DNA of 64,000 bases from Clostridium drakei (GTDB lineage Bacteria; Bacillota; Clostridia; Clostridiales; Clostridiaceae). The notes beneath the pieces are model-generated. The model did not search any database. It had not been told where the DNA came from and saw only the letters and a list, made by a program, of their open reading frames with translations. The DNA lies in assembly GCF_000633595.2 (NCBI RefSeq), contig NZ_JIBU02000023.1, positions 310,001 through 374,000 on the forward strand, written 5' to 3'. Shown here piece by piece: positions 56,396 through 64,000 of this stretch (position 1 is the first letter of the stretch; every line of letters starts with the position of its first letter). The position numbers were made by a program, and so were the translations under genes.

Positions 56396-56405
56396 AATTA
56401 AATGA

Positions 56406-58064
56406 TTATTTACTTATTAACTTACTAACAACATCTTTAAAAACTGGTGCAGCTGTAATACCTCCGCTTTCTTTATCCTTATCTATATCTTTTACAAATA
56501 CAACCATAGAATAATATTTTCCTTGAAACTTGAAAAATCCTACAAACCATCCATCTGAATGCTCTTCTGATTTTGTTGATGCTTTAGACATTTCTACTCT
56601 TTGTGTGGTTCCTGTTTTACCACCCATTTCCACATTATTTACAGCTGCTGCTTTTCCAGTACCTTGCTTTACTACCTCTATCATTTGGTTTTTTAGTATA
56701 TTAGCTGTAGATTTTTCTATAACAGGATGGCTATTAGAATTCAACTTTTCTATTTCCTTATTGTTGTCATCAACATAAGCATCTAAAATTTTAGGTTTTA
56801 CATAAACTCCTTCATTAATAACTGTGTTAACTATATTTATAGCTTCTATAGGAGTTATTCTAATGCCTTGACCAATTGAAGCTGCACCTAAACTACCATC
56901 ACCATATTTAGGATCTTTAACTTCAAAATTTCCTTTCTTTTCACAATCTAACCCTAGTGATTTTTCCAATAGACCTTGAGTCTTTGCATTATCATAAAAA
57001 TTATTAAATCCAACTTTATTTCCTATTTGAAAGAATATATCATTGCAGGATTGTATTAAAGCTTGTTCTGGATTTAAAGTACCATGAGGTTGCTCTTCTG
57101 ACTCATACAGCCCTTTACATGTAAATTTATCATTTAGACTTAATGTTTTTCTGTCCAAACCAGCTTCTTCTACTATTACTTTGAATATTGAACCTGGAAA
57201 AAATCCATGATTAGTTGCTGCGCCTAGATTTATATTAGGTAGATTATCATTTTTTTGAACCATAGCTTTTATGTTTCCTGTATTCGCCTCCATTAGTACT
57301 ACTCCTATTTGATTAAAGTTCTTATACCTGTTATCATTTAATGTATCTTTAATCTTATCTTCTGTATTTTTATCCACAGTAAGCCTTACATTTATGTTTT
57401 TTTCAGGTAATTCCGTCTTTTCATTTGTTACATTTCCATTTACGTCTCTATTTATTATAACTTGAGGTTTTTTATTATTTTTAGTTTTATTAGCAATTTG
57501 CATTTCTAATGAATCTGACGATTTTAGTTGATTACTATCTGTTTTTTTAGTACTAGTCAATAAATTCTCTATTTTCCAAGTACCTTCTCTATTTATTGAT
57601 GAATACGTATAAGTATAGAATCCCTTTACTCCTTTTACATTTTTCAATTTATTATATGTATTTTCATCTATTTCATAGTACAACTTTTGGCTACTGCTTA
57701 AACTATTTATCTTAGATAAGTCATATTCATTATTATAATTTCTCAAAATATATATTAAAGTTAAAATTTTATCTGAATCAGTATCTTGATTATTTTTAAT
57801 AAATATATCCGGACATATAACTACATAATACTTCTTTTTATAATCAAGTAACTGTTTTCCATTTGAATCAAAAAGCATGTAGTTTGCATCTGTAATATCT
57901 TCTTTGTAAGAATACTGTGAGTTAGCCATAACACTTAGTTTATTTGAGCTAAAATACTGAAAATAAACTATTCTAATATAAATGCCTATAATAAATACTA
58001 TAAACATACAAAAAATTACATATTGTCTTTTTTTTATCGTATTCCTATTTAATTTTATCATCAT
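56406..58064 (-). CDS. Class B penicillin-binding protein
   Basis: A membrane-anchored peptidoglycan transpeptidase. The 552-residue protein has one N-terminal span (about 14-33) and a variable, Asn/Lys-rich N-terminal domain to about 250. The transpeptidase domain has SIFK (292-295, catalytic Ser292), SCN (339-341) and KTG (483-485). It resembles PbpI of B. subtilis, which also lies near udk and trhP. A role in sporulation or the lateral wall cannot be decided. I chose the ATG at 58064, seven bases after GAGGTG; that site sits in a hairpin (58073-58109). Confidence 0.9.
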   Translation of the reverse strand: MMIKLNRNTIKKRQYVIFCMFIVFIIGIYIRIVYFQYFSSNKLSVMANSQYSYKEDITDANYMLFDSNGKQLLDYKKKYYVVICPDIFIKNNQDTDSDKILTLIYILRNYNNEYDLSKINSLSSSQKLYYEIDENTYNKLKNVKGVKGFYTYTYSSINREGTWKIENLLTSTKKTDSNQLKSSDSLEMQIANKTKNNKKPQVIINRDVNGNVTNEKTELPEKNINVRLTVDKNTEDKIKDTLNDNRYKNFNQIGVVLMEANTGNIKAMVQKNDNLPNINLGAATNHGFFPGSIFKVIVEEAGLDRKTLSLNDKFTCKGLYESEEQPHGTLNPEQALIQSCNDIFFQIGNKVGFNNFYDNAKTQGLLEKSLGLDCEKKGNFEVKDPKYGDGSLGAASIGQGIRITPIEAINIVNTVINEGVYVKPKILDAYVDDNNKEIEKLNSNSHPVIEKSTANILKNQMIEVVKQGTGKAAAVNNVEMGGKTGTTQRVEMSKASTKSEEHSDGWFVGFFKFQGKYYSMVVFVKDIDKDKESGGITAAPVFKDVVSKLISK

Positions 58065-58072
58065 AAAAAAAC

Positions 58073-58109
58073 ACCTCATCTCAAACTAAAATTTTGTCCA
58101 AAATGAGGT
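58073..58109 (-). promoter_or_regulatory. Hairpin between udk and the PBP gene that covers the PBP ribosome binding site
   Basis: ACCTCAT (58073-58079) pairs with ATGAGGT (58103-58109), loop 23 bases, flanked by A and T runs that lengthen the stem past one mismatch. On the minus strand the 3' arm ends in a T run, so it can terminate udk. The PBP Shine-Dalgarno (GAGGTG, 58077-58072) lies in that same arm. Confidence 0.55.
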
Positions 58110-58130
58110 TTTTTATTCAATAATTTACTC

Positions 58131-58751
58131 TTATTTTTGTAAAAATTGTTTTATATTAGCAACTATAATGTCTATAGCAACTTTATTATGTCCACCCTCT
58201 GGTATTATAATATCAGCATATCTTTTAGTAGGTTCTATGAATTGCATATGCATTGGTCTTACTACATTTAAGTATTGGTTTATAACAGAGTCTACAGTTC
58301 TCCCTCTTTCATTTATATCCCTAAGTATTCTTCTTATTATTCTAACATCTGCATCTGTATCTACATACAATTTTATATCTAAAAGATTTCTTATTTCTTC
58401 ATCCTCAAGTACAAGTATGCCTTCTACTATCACAATTTCTCTAGGCTCAATCCTTATAGTTTCTTTTTTTCTGTTATGCGACTCAAAATCATAAACAGGT
58501 TTATCTATAGCTTGTTTTTTTAAAAGTTTCTTTAAATGTTCTATTAAAAGTAGTGTATCAAATGCATTAGGATGATCATAATTAGTTTTTACTCTTTCTT
58601 CCATAGAAAGATGACTTTGCTCTTTATAATAAGAATCTTGTTCTATCATAGCTATGCAATCTTCACCAAATTTATTATATATTTCTTTGGCAATTGTACT
58701 TTTTCCCGAACCGGTTCCGCCAGTAATACCTATTAAAATTGGACGTTTCAT
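58131..58751 (-). CDS. udk: Uridine kinase
   Basis: Phosphorylates uridine and cytidine in pyrimidine salvage. The 206-residue protein has the P-loop [14 protein letters not shown] (about 8-21), [21 protein letters not shown], the lid-like [12 protein letters not shown], and [31 protein letters not shown] precedes the ATG. It follows trhP, as in Bacillus. Confidence 0.96.
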   Translation of the reverse strand: MKRPILIGITGGTGSGKSTIAKEIYNKFGEDCIAMIEQDSYYKEQSHLSMEERVKTNYDHPNAFDTLLLIEHLKKLLKKQAIDKPVYDFESHNRKKETIRIEPREIVIVEGILVLEDEEIRNLLDIKLYVDTDADVRIIRRILRDINERGRTVDSVINQYLNVVRPMHMQFIEPTKRYADIIIPEGGHNKVAIDIIVANIKQFLQK

Positions 58752-58778
58752 TCATATCCCCCTCTCAAGTTTGTTACA

Positions 58779-59999
58779 CTAATCTCTTTTCTTTATAAGC
58801 ATATCATCTTTCTTTAATTCCACCGATGTTGTAATTGTAAATATCATTTGAGCTGAAGGTGCTACTTCTATTTTTTCACCTTTTCTATTTTTCATGTCAC
58901 TTAAGCATATTTGAAAGCTATCTCCCTCTGATCTAAAAACCTCTACTGTATCTCGTTCAAATACTCTATTCCTTTGTTCTATAGTAGCAACACCTGTAGA
59001 TTTATCATAATCTCTAACTATTCCAACAATATCATATTCTCTTATGTAATTAGAAGATTCCTGTGCCTGTTTATTAGCATCTCCAAAATAGAAGCCTGTA
59101 TAATATACTCTATGGCTTGCCTTTGTAAGATCATCCATCCACTTTTTCTGGAATTTATATTCTTTAGGGTTTTCAAAATATGCATCTATTGCCTGTCTAT
59201 AAGCCTTAACTATACTAGCAACATAATAAGGACTTTTCATTCTTCCTTCAATTTTAAAAGAATTTATACCTGCCTGAGCGAGCTCTGGTATATATTCTAT
59301 CATGCACAAGTCTTTTGAATTTAATATGTATGTTCCTCTTTCATCTTCAAGTATAGGAAAATATTCATTAGGTCTCTTTTCTTCCATTAAATAATACTTA
59401 TATCTGCATGGTTGAGCACATTGCCCTCTATTAGAATCTCTTCCTGTCATATAATTTGAAATAACACATCTACCCGAATAAGACATACACATAGATCCAT
59501 GCACAAAAGCCTCTATCTCACAATCTTCTGGCAGTTTATTTCTTATTTCCTTAATCTCAGTTAAAGACATCTCCCTAGCTAAAACAATTCTCTTTACTCC
59601 TTGTTTATGCCAAAACTGTGCAGACTTCCAGTTAACATTGTTTGCTTGCGTACTTAAATGAAGTTCTAAATCCGGTACCGTTTCTCTAGCAGTCATAATA
59701 ATTCCTGGATCTGATACAAGTATAGCGTCTACCTTTAGGTCATATAACTTTTTTAAGTATTCTTCCAATCCAATTAAATCCTCATTATGTGGAAAAACAT
59801 TTATAGTAACAAATACTCTTTTTCCTCTTTCATGAGCATATTCTAATGCTTCTTTTAATTCATCATCTGTAAAATTATCTGCGAAAGCTCTTAAATTAAG
59901 TTTACTACCGCCAAGATAAACAGCATCTGCTCCAAAATTTATAGCCGTCTTTAACTTTTCCAAATTCCCTGCAGGTGCTAATAACTCAGGTTTTTTCAA
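58779..59999 (-). CDS. trhP: U32-family tRNA hydroxylation protein TrhP
   Basis: The 406-residue protein opens LKKPELLAPAGNLEKLKTAINFGADAVYLGG in two pieces, has HGSMCMSYSGRCVISNY and GQCAQPCRYKYYL with the four cysteines of the U32 iron-sulfur site, and ends in a beta-barrel domain. In Bacillus and E. coli this family makes 5-hydroxyuridine at tRNA position 34; older annotation is 'U32 peptidase'. I chose the TTG at 59999, six bases after AAGGAGGG; a longer ATG form would overlap trmR. Confidence 0.88.
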   Translation of the reverse strand: MKKPELLAPAGNLEKLKTAINFGADAVYLGGSKLNLRAFADNFTDDELKEALEYAHERGKRVFVTINVFPHNEDLIGLEEYLKKLYDLKVDAILVSDPGIIMTARETVPDLELHLSTQANNVNWKSAQFWHKQGVKRIVLAREMSLTEIKEIRNKLPEDCEIEAFVHGSMCMSYSGRCVISNYMTGRDSNRGQCAQPCRYKYYLMEEKRPNEYFPILEDERGTYILNSKDLCMIEYIPELAQAGINSFKIEGRMKSPYYVASIVKAYRQAIDAYFENPKEYKFQKKWMDDLTKASHRVYYTGFYFGDANKQAQESSNYIREYDIVGIVRDYDKSTGVATIEQRNRVFERDTVEVFRSEGDSFQICLSDMKNRKGEKIEVAPSAQMIFTITTSVELKKDDMLIKKRD

Positions 60000-60000
60000 A

Positions 60001-60648
60001 TCAATCCCTCCTTGTTGTAACTGCAATTCCATCTCCCATAGGTATAACTGAAGTTATAAAGCTTTTATTATCAGATACAAGTTTTAAATATTCTCTCATT
60101 CTTTTAACTATAGTTATCTTTCTTCTTTCCACTAAATCATCAGAAGCAACCATTCCTCTAAATAATGCATTATCTGCTATTATTATTCCGTCCTTGCTTA
60201 ACAATCTCATACATTCAGGAAGGAAGTGATTATAATGGCCTTTACCTGCATCCATAAATATCAAATCATATTTATCATTTAATTGCTTTAATACTTCCAG
60301 ACAGTCACCCTGGATTATTTTAATCTTATCTGTAAATCCATACTTTTCAATATTTCTTTGGGCGGCTGCTATCATTTTTTCATCTCTTTCAATAGTTGTT
60401 ATTTCACTATTGCCTTTAGAACTTATATTCATAAGGATAGATGAATATCCTATAGCAGTACCAAGCTCTAATATCTTTAAAGGCTTTTTAATATTTATCA
60501 TAAGCTCCAAAAACCTAGCAACCTCTTTATGTACTATAGGAACATTATTTTCATGAGCATAATCCTCTAATTCTTTTAGAGGTTCATTATGCTCTTCTAT
60601 AAGAGATCTTATATATTGCTCCATATAATCATATGTAATACCCTTCAT
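60001..60648 (-). CDS. trmR: tRNA 5-hydroxyuridine methyltransferase TrmR
   Basis: The 215-residue SAM-dependent O-methyltransferase has ILELGTAIGYSSILM (SAM site), EITTIERDEKM, YDLIFMDAGKGHY with the metal-binding Asp, and IIADNALFRG. In Bacillus TrmR methylates 5-hydroxyuridine at tRNA position 34 to 5-methoxyuridine. The trmR-trhP-udk order supports this over a catechol methyltransferase. I chose the ATG at 60648, five bases after GGAGG; a TTG four codons upstream lies on that site. Confidence 0.87.
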   Translation of the reverse strand: MKGITYDYMEQYIRSLIEEHNEPLKELEDYAHENNVPIVHKEVARFLELMINIKKPLKILELGTAIGYSSILMNISSKGNSEITTIERDEKMIAAAQRNIEKYGFTDKIKIIQGDCLEVLKQLNDKYDLIFMDAGKGHYNHFLPECMRLLSKDGIIIADNALFRGMVASDDLVERRKITIVKRMREYLKLVSDNKSFITSVIPMGDGIAVTTRRD

Positions 60649-60710
60649 TATTTCCTCCAAAATATTTAATCAAGATCAATTATTTCTTATATATATGCAT
60701 ATAAAATTTT

Positions 60711-60746
60711 CCAGAAGCATATCCTTTAAAAAGATGATACTTCTGG
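60711..60746 (-). terminator. Terminator after typA
   Basis: CCAGAAG (60711-60717) and CTTCTGG (60740-60746) pair over 7 bases with partial pairing inside. The minus-strand tail AAAATTTTAT is only fairly T-rich. Confidence 0.6.
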
Positions 60747-60818
60747 TTCCATTCATACACTGATTATCGCTTCATTACATATATGATCTAATAAAATATT
60801 CTTTTATTATACTTTAAT

Positions 60819-62642
60819 TTATTTTTTTCTTGAAGCTCTTTTTCTAGTATCAGAATCTAGTATTTTCTTTCTCATTCTGATATTTTTAGGTGTAATTTCT
60901 ACAAGTTCATCAGAACTTATAAATTCAAGACTTTGCTCTAAACTCATTTGAGTTACTGGTACTAATTTTAAAGAATCATCAGCACCTGATGATCTAGTAT
61001 TAGACAAATGTTTCTTCTTACATACATTAACTTCTATATCCTCTGATCTTGAACATTGTCCTGCTATCATTCCAGCATATACATCTGTAGCTGGTTCTAT
61101 AAATAACGTTCCTCTTTCTTGTGCATTGAACAATCCATAAGCAATAGATGCACCTGTTTCAAATACAACTAATGATCCTCTAGTTCTTTCAGGAATTTCT
61201 CCTTTATATGGTTCATATCCATCTAATACATGGTTCATAATACCATTACCTTTTGTATCAGTCATAAATTCATTTCTAAATCCTATAAGTCCTCTTGCAG
61301 GAATTTTAAATTCAAGTCTTGTGTATCCATTAATAGCAGATGTCATGTTTACCATCTCACCTTTTCTAGGTCCTAACTTTTCCATAACAACTCCCATAAA
61401 TTCTTCTGGTACATCTATTGTAAGGTATTCAATAGGTTCACACTTTTTACCATTTTCTTCTTTAAATATAACCGATGGCTTAGAAACTTGGAATTCATAT
61501 CCTTCTCTTCTCATAGTTTCAATTAAAACTGAAAGATGAAGTTCTCCTCTTCCGCTTACTTTAAAGCAATCGGCACTTTCTGTTTCCTCTACTCTTAAAG
61601 ATACATTAGTTTCTAATTCTTTCATAAGTCTATCTCTTAAATGTCTTGATGTAACAAATTCCCCTTCTCGTCCTGCGAATGGTGAGTCATTAACCATAAA
61701 GTTCATACTTAATGTAGGTTCATCTATCTCAACAAAAGGAAGAGCCTCTGGATTAGCACTATCTGCTATAGTTTCCCCTATATTTATATCTGGAATACCA
61801 GCAACTGCTACTATATCACCAAGTTTAGCTTCCTCAGTTTCTTCTCTTTTAAGTCCATTATACTCATAAAGACTAGAAATTTTTACATTATCTATTTTTC
61901 CATCTGTTCTTACTAACGCTACTTGCTGATTCTTTTTTATACTTCCTCTTTGTATTTTACCTATACCAATTTTACCTACATATTCATTATAATCTATAGT
62001 TGTAACTAACATTTGAAGCGGCATGTCCAGATGACCTTGTGGCGCTGGAACATTTTTCACTATAACATCAAACATTGGATCCATATTATCTGATTCATCT
62101 TCTAATTCTTTTTTTGCGAATCCAGCTCTAGCTGAACAATAAACTACTGGAAAATCTAGTTGTTCATCACTTGCACCAAGCTCTACAAATAAATCAAATA
62201 CTTCATCTAAAACTTCTGCTGGTCTTCCATCTGGTCTATCTATTTTATTTATAACTACTATAGGTCTTAGATCAAGCTCCAAAGCCTTTTTCAATACAAA
62301 CTTAGTTTGAGGCATTGGTCCTTCATAAGAATCTACTACAAGTAAAACACTATCTACCATTTTAAGTACACGTTCAACTTCTCCTCCAAAATCAGCATGT
62401 CCTGGAGTATCTACTATATTTATTTTTATTCCATCATGCATAACTGCTGTATTTTTTGAAAGTATAGTAATACCTCTTTCTTTTTCAAGATCATTTGAAT
62501 CCATTACTCTTTCTTGAACTTTTTCGTTTTCTCTAAACACATGGCTTTGCTTAAGAAGTGCATCTACTAGTGTTGTCTTACCATGGTCAACGTGTGCGAT
62601 TATTGCCACATTCCTTATATCGTTTCTTGTAAATAATTCCAT
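60819..62642 (-). CDS. typA: Ribosome-associated GTPase TypA/BipA
   Basis: A translational GTPase linked to stress and late 50S assembly. The 607-residue protein has the G1 motif [15 protein letters not shown] (about 16-30), the G2 region [31 protein letters not shown], an EF-G-like domain II, and the TypA-specific C-terminal domain ([25 protein letters not shown] in pieces). It ends with a basic tail. GGAGG precedes the ATG. Confidence 0.97.
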   Translation of the reverse strand: MELFTRNDIRNVAIIAHVDHGKTTLVDALLKQSHVFRENEKVQERVMDSNDLEKERGITILSKNTAVMHDGIKINIVDTPGHADFGGEVERVLKMVDSVLLVVDSYEGPMPQTKFVLKKALELDLRPIVVINKIDRPDGRPAEVLDEVFDLFVELGASDEQLDFPVVYCSARAGFAKKELEDESDNMDPMFDVIVKNVPAPQGHLDMPLQMLVTTIDYNEYVGKIGIGKIQRGSIKKNQQVALVRTDGKIDNVKISSLYEYNGLKREETEEAKLGDIVAVAGIPDINIGETIADSANPEALPFVEIDEPTLSMNFMVNDSPFAGREGEFVTSRHLRDRLMKELETNVSLRVEETESADCFKVSGRGELHLSVLIETMRREGYEFQVSKPSVIFKEENGKKCEPIEYLTIDVPEEFMGVVMEKLGPRKGEMVNMTSAINGYTRLEFKIPARGLIGFRNEFMTDTKGNGIMNHVLDGYEPYKGEIPERTRGSLVVFETGASIAYGLFNAQERGTLFIEPATDVYAGMIAGQCSRSEDIEVNVCKKKHLSNTRSSGADDSLKLVPVTQMSLEQSLEFISSDELVEITPKNIRMRKKILDSDTRKRASRKK

Positions 62643-62710
62643 TATTATTCCTCCAATTTTTTTGTTTAAATCACTAAATATAACCTTATATCCTAATAAG
62701 CACTCAAAAA

Positions 62711-62737
62711 AATTGGATACTTATAAAGTACCCAATT
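62711..62737 (-). terminator. Terminator after the YlbF-family gene
   Basis: AATTGGATACTT (62711-62722) and AAGTACCCAATT (62726-62737) pair over 12 bases. The one mismatch is a G-U pair only in the minus-strand RNA, and TTTTTTTGAG follows there. Confidence 0.85.
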
Positions 62738-62794
62738 ATGCTTACCCTATCTATTTTAGTATCATAACTTTAAAAAGTCAACTTTTGAAGTATT

Positions 62795-63145
62795 TTATTT
62801 ATTCATTCCAAAGGTAAAATCTATACCTATTGCATCATTTAAAATTTTTAAAACATCATTCCATACAACGCTAAATCTTTGCTCTGCCTGAATGTAATTG
62901 CTTACAGAAGGATTAGAAGATATAACTGGTCCTAAATTTTTAAGTTTCCCTGTTATTTCATCAGATACTTTTCCATTCTGCATTTGTTGTGAGTAAGCTT
63001 CTATCTGTAATTTTCTAAAATCATCCAGCATCTTTTTGTTATTATAATCTTCTTCGATACCTTTGCTTGCTTCTCTAAGTTTAATAACTTCTGGACAATT
63101 TTCCAACTCTTTTGCAAATTCGTGAGCCTTATCATAGATATTCAT
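62795..63145 (-). CDS. YlbF/YmcA-family protein
   Basis: The 116-residue helical protein has the family pattern: NIYDKAHEFAKELENCPEVIKLREA, a middle DDFRKLQIEAYSQQMQNGKV and NPSVSNYIQAEQRFSVVWNDVLKILNDAIGI. In B. subtilis, YlbF, YmcA and YaaT form the RicAFT complex that affects RNase Y and sporulation phosphorelay. The exact paralogue cannot be told. AAGGAGG precedes the ATG. It lies beside a gene for another RNA-decay enzyme, RNase J. Confidence 0.87.
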   Translation of the reverse strand: MNIYDKAHEFAKELENCPEVIKLREASKGIEEDYNNKKMLDDFRKLQIEAYSQQMQNGKVSDEITGKLKNLGPVISSNPSVSNYIQAEQRFSVVWNDVLKILNDAIGIDFTFGMNK

Positions 63146-63223
63146 AAATAAACTCCTCCTTATTTATAATTGAAACTTTAACTTAAAATCCAAACAAGCG
63201 CCTAATAAAATTTAAATCCATAA

Positions 63224-64000
63224 TCATATTTCCATAATTATAGGAAGTATCATTGGCTTTCTTCTTGTTCTTTCATAAAGGAACACTCTAAGAACTTCCT
63301 TTATATTTGATTTTATGCTTGCCCACTCAGTTATATGTTTTTCTTCACATTTTTTCAAGGCATCTTTAACCAGCTCTCTTGCTTCTTCCATTAAATCTTC
63401 AGATTCCCTTACATAAACAAATCCTCTTGAAATAATATCTGGTCCGGCAATTACGCTTCCACTTTCTTTTTCAATAGTAACTACTACTGTAAGTATACCA
63501 TCCTGTGAAAGATGTTTTCTATCTCTCAATACTATATTTCCAACATCACCTACACCTAAGCCATCTACAAATACCTGACCAGAAATAACAGTTCCATTTT
63601 TTCTAATAGAATCTCTTGTTACTTCTATTACATCACCATTATCAGCAATTACAACATTACTTGATGGAAGTCCTAATTTAACAGCCAACTCTGCATGCTG
63701 TTTTAAATGTCTGTATTCACCATGTACAGGCATAAAAAATTTAGGTTTTACAAGCGTATGCATAAGTTTTAATTCCTCTTGACATGCATGGCCAGAAACA
63801 TGAACATCTGCCAACGCCTCGTAAATTACATCTGCTCCTTTTTTAAATAACTGATTTATAACTTTTGAAATTAATTTTTCATTTCCTGGTATAGCACTAG
63901 CAGATATAATAACTCTATCTCCTGGTATTATATTTACTTTTTTGTGTTCTGAAGATGCCATTCTTGAAAGTGCTGACATAGGTTCTCCTTGACTTCCTGT
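63224..64000 (-). CDS. rnj: Ribonuclease J (C-terminal part; runs off the right edge)
   Basis: The last 258 codons of an MBL/beta-CASP ribonuclease with 5'-exonuclease and endonuclease activity. Visible are TGSQGEPMSALSRMA (beta-CASP motif), HVSGHACQEELKLM and PKFFMPVHGEYRHLKQHAEL with metal-binding His residues, and a C-terminal domain ending RRKPMILPIIMEI. The nuclease part upstream is outside the window, and there is no frameshift in the part seen. Confidence 0.93.
   Translation of the reverse strand, partial: TGSQGEPMSALSRMASSEHKKVNIIPGDRVIISASAIPGNEKLISKVINQLFKKGADVIYEALADVHVSGHACQEELKLMHTLVKPKFFMPVHGEYRHLKQHAELAVKLGLPSSNVVIADNGDVIEVTRDSIRKNGTVISGQVFVDGLGVGDVGNIVLRDRKHLSQDGILTVVVTIEKESGSVIAGPDIISRGFVYVRESEDLMEEARELVKDALKKCEEKHITEWASIKSNIKEVLRVFLYERTRRKPMILPIIMEI

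Noticed and set aside
1-64000. CRISPR arrays, tRNA or rRNA genes, insertion sequences, integrases
   Set aside because: No regularly spaced repeats, cloverleaf-like sequences, rRNA segments, transposase motifs or terminal repeats were seen in either strand.

Overview
The window is a stretch of core chromosome from a spore-forming, low-GC Clostridium (sensu stricto type). This rests on the strongly AT-rich sequence, strong GGAGG ribosome binding sites, the sporulation genes spoVM, spoIVA, spoIIGA, sigE, sigG, sigK, ylbJ and ymxH, the ackA-pta acetate pathway, and gene order that follows the Bacillus/Clostridium rpmB-spoVM-thiN-rpe-rsgA-prkC-prpC-rlmN-rsmB-fmt-def-priA-coaBC-rpoZ-gmk-remA-yloC block. 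The species cannot be named from the sequence alone. I see no rRNA, tRNA, insertion sequence, prophage, integrase or CRISPR array. Nearly all genes lie on the minus strand; the plus-strand exceptions are tmcAL, ylbJ, rpmB and one 52-codon ORF.

Layout. 0-5.6 kb: a radical-SAM gene cut by the left edge, rnc, acpP, plsX, rpmF, a DUF177 gene, ackA and pta. 5.7-8.3 kb: divergent tmcAL and ylbJ. 8.3-14.2 kb: a coiled-coil gene, coaD, rsmD, recG, a FakA-like kinase and an Asp23 protein. 14.3-15.7 kb: rpmB facing spoVM (23 codons), a small membrane protein gene that appears to share a sigma-E promoter with spoVM, and an inserted DUF2971 gene. 15.8-30.7 kb: the long translation/cofactor/signalling operon from yloC down to thiN. 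31-36.2 kb: spoIVA, gpsA, der and a DUF512 radical-SAM gene. 36.3-46 kb: a phosphate region with a PiT transporter and its DUF47 partner, phoU, pstBACS, phoR, phoP and pgeF, with PhoP-box-like repeats. 46.2-52.2 kb: nrdR, ymxH, sigG, sigE, spoIIGA, ftsZ and ftsA. 52.4-58 kb: a GT2 glycosyltransferase, the 52-codon plus-strand ORF with a structured leader, an isolated pilT, sigK and a class B PBP. 58-64 kb: udk, trhP, trmR, typA, a YlbF-family gene and the 3' part of an RNase J gene.

The genes form three linked programmes: growth and translation (ribosomal proteins, rRNA and tRNA modification, formylation/deformylation, GTPases), the sporulation sigma cascade (a Spo0A-type promoter at spoIIGA-sigE, a sigma-F promoter at sigG, a sigma-E promoter at spoVM, an uninterrupted sigK), and phosphate homeostasis (PhoPR, Pst, PiT). 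I found no multi-gene system that looks wholly new. The best candidates for something undescribed are the 52-codon ORF and its folded leader at 53.9-54.3 kb, the small membrane gene paired with spoVM at 14.7-14.9 kb, and the inserted DUF2971 gene at 15.0-15.7 kb.
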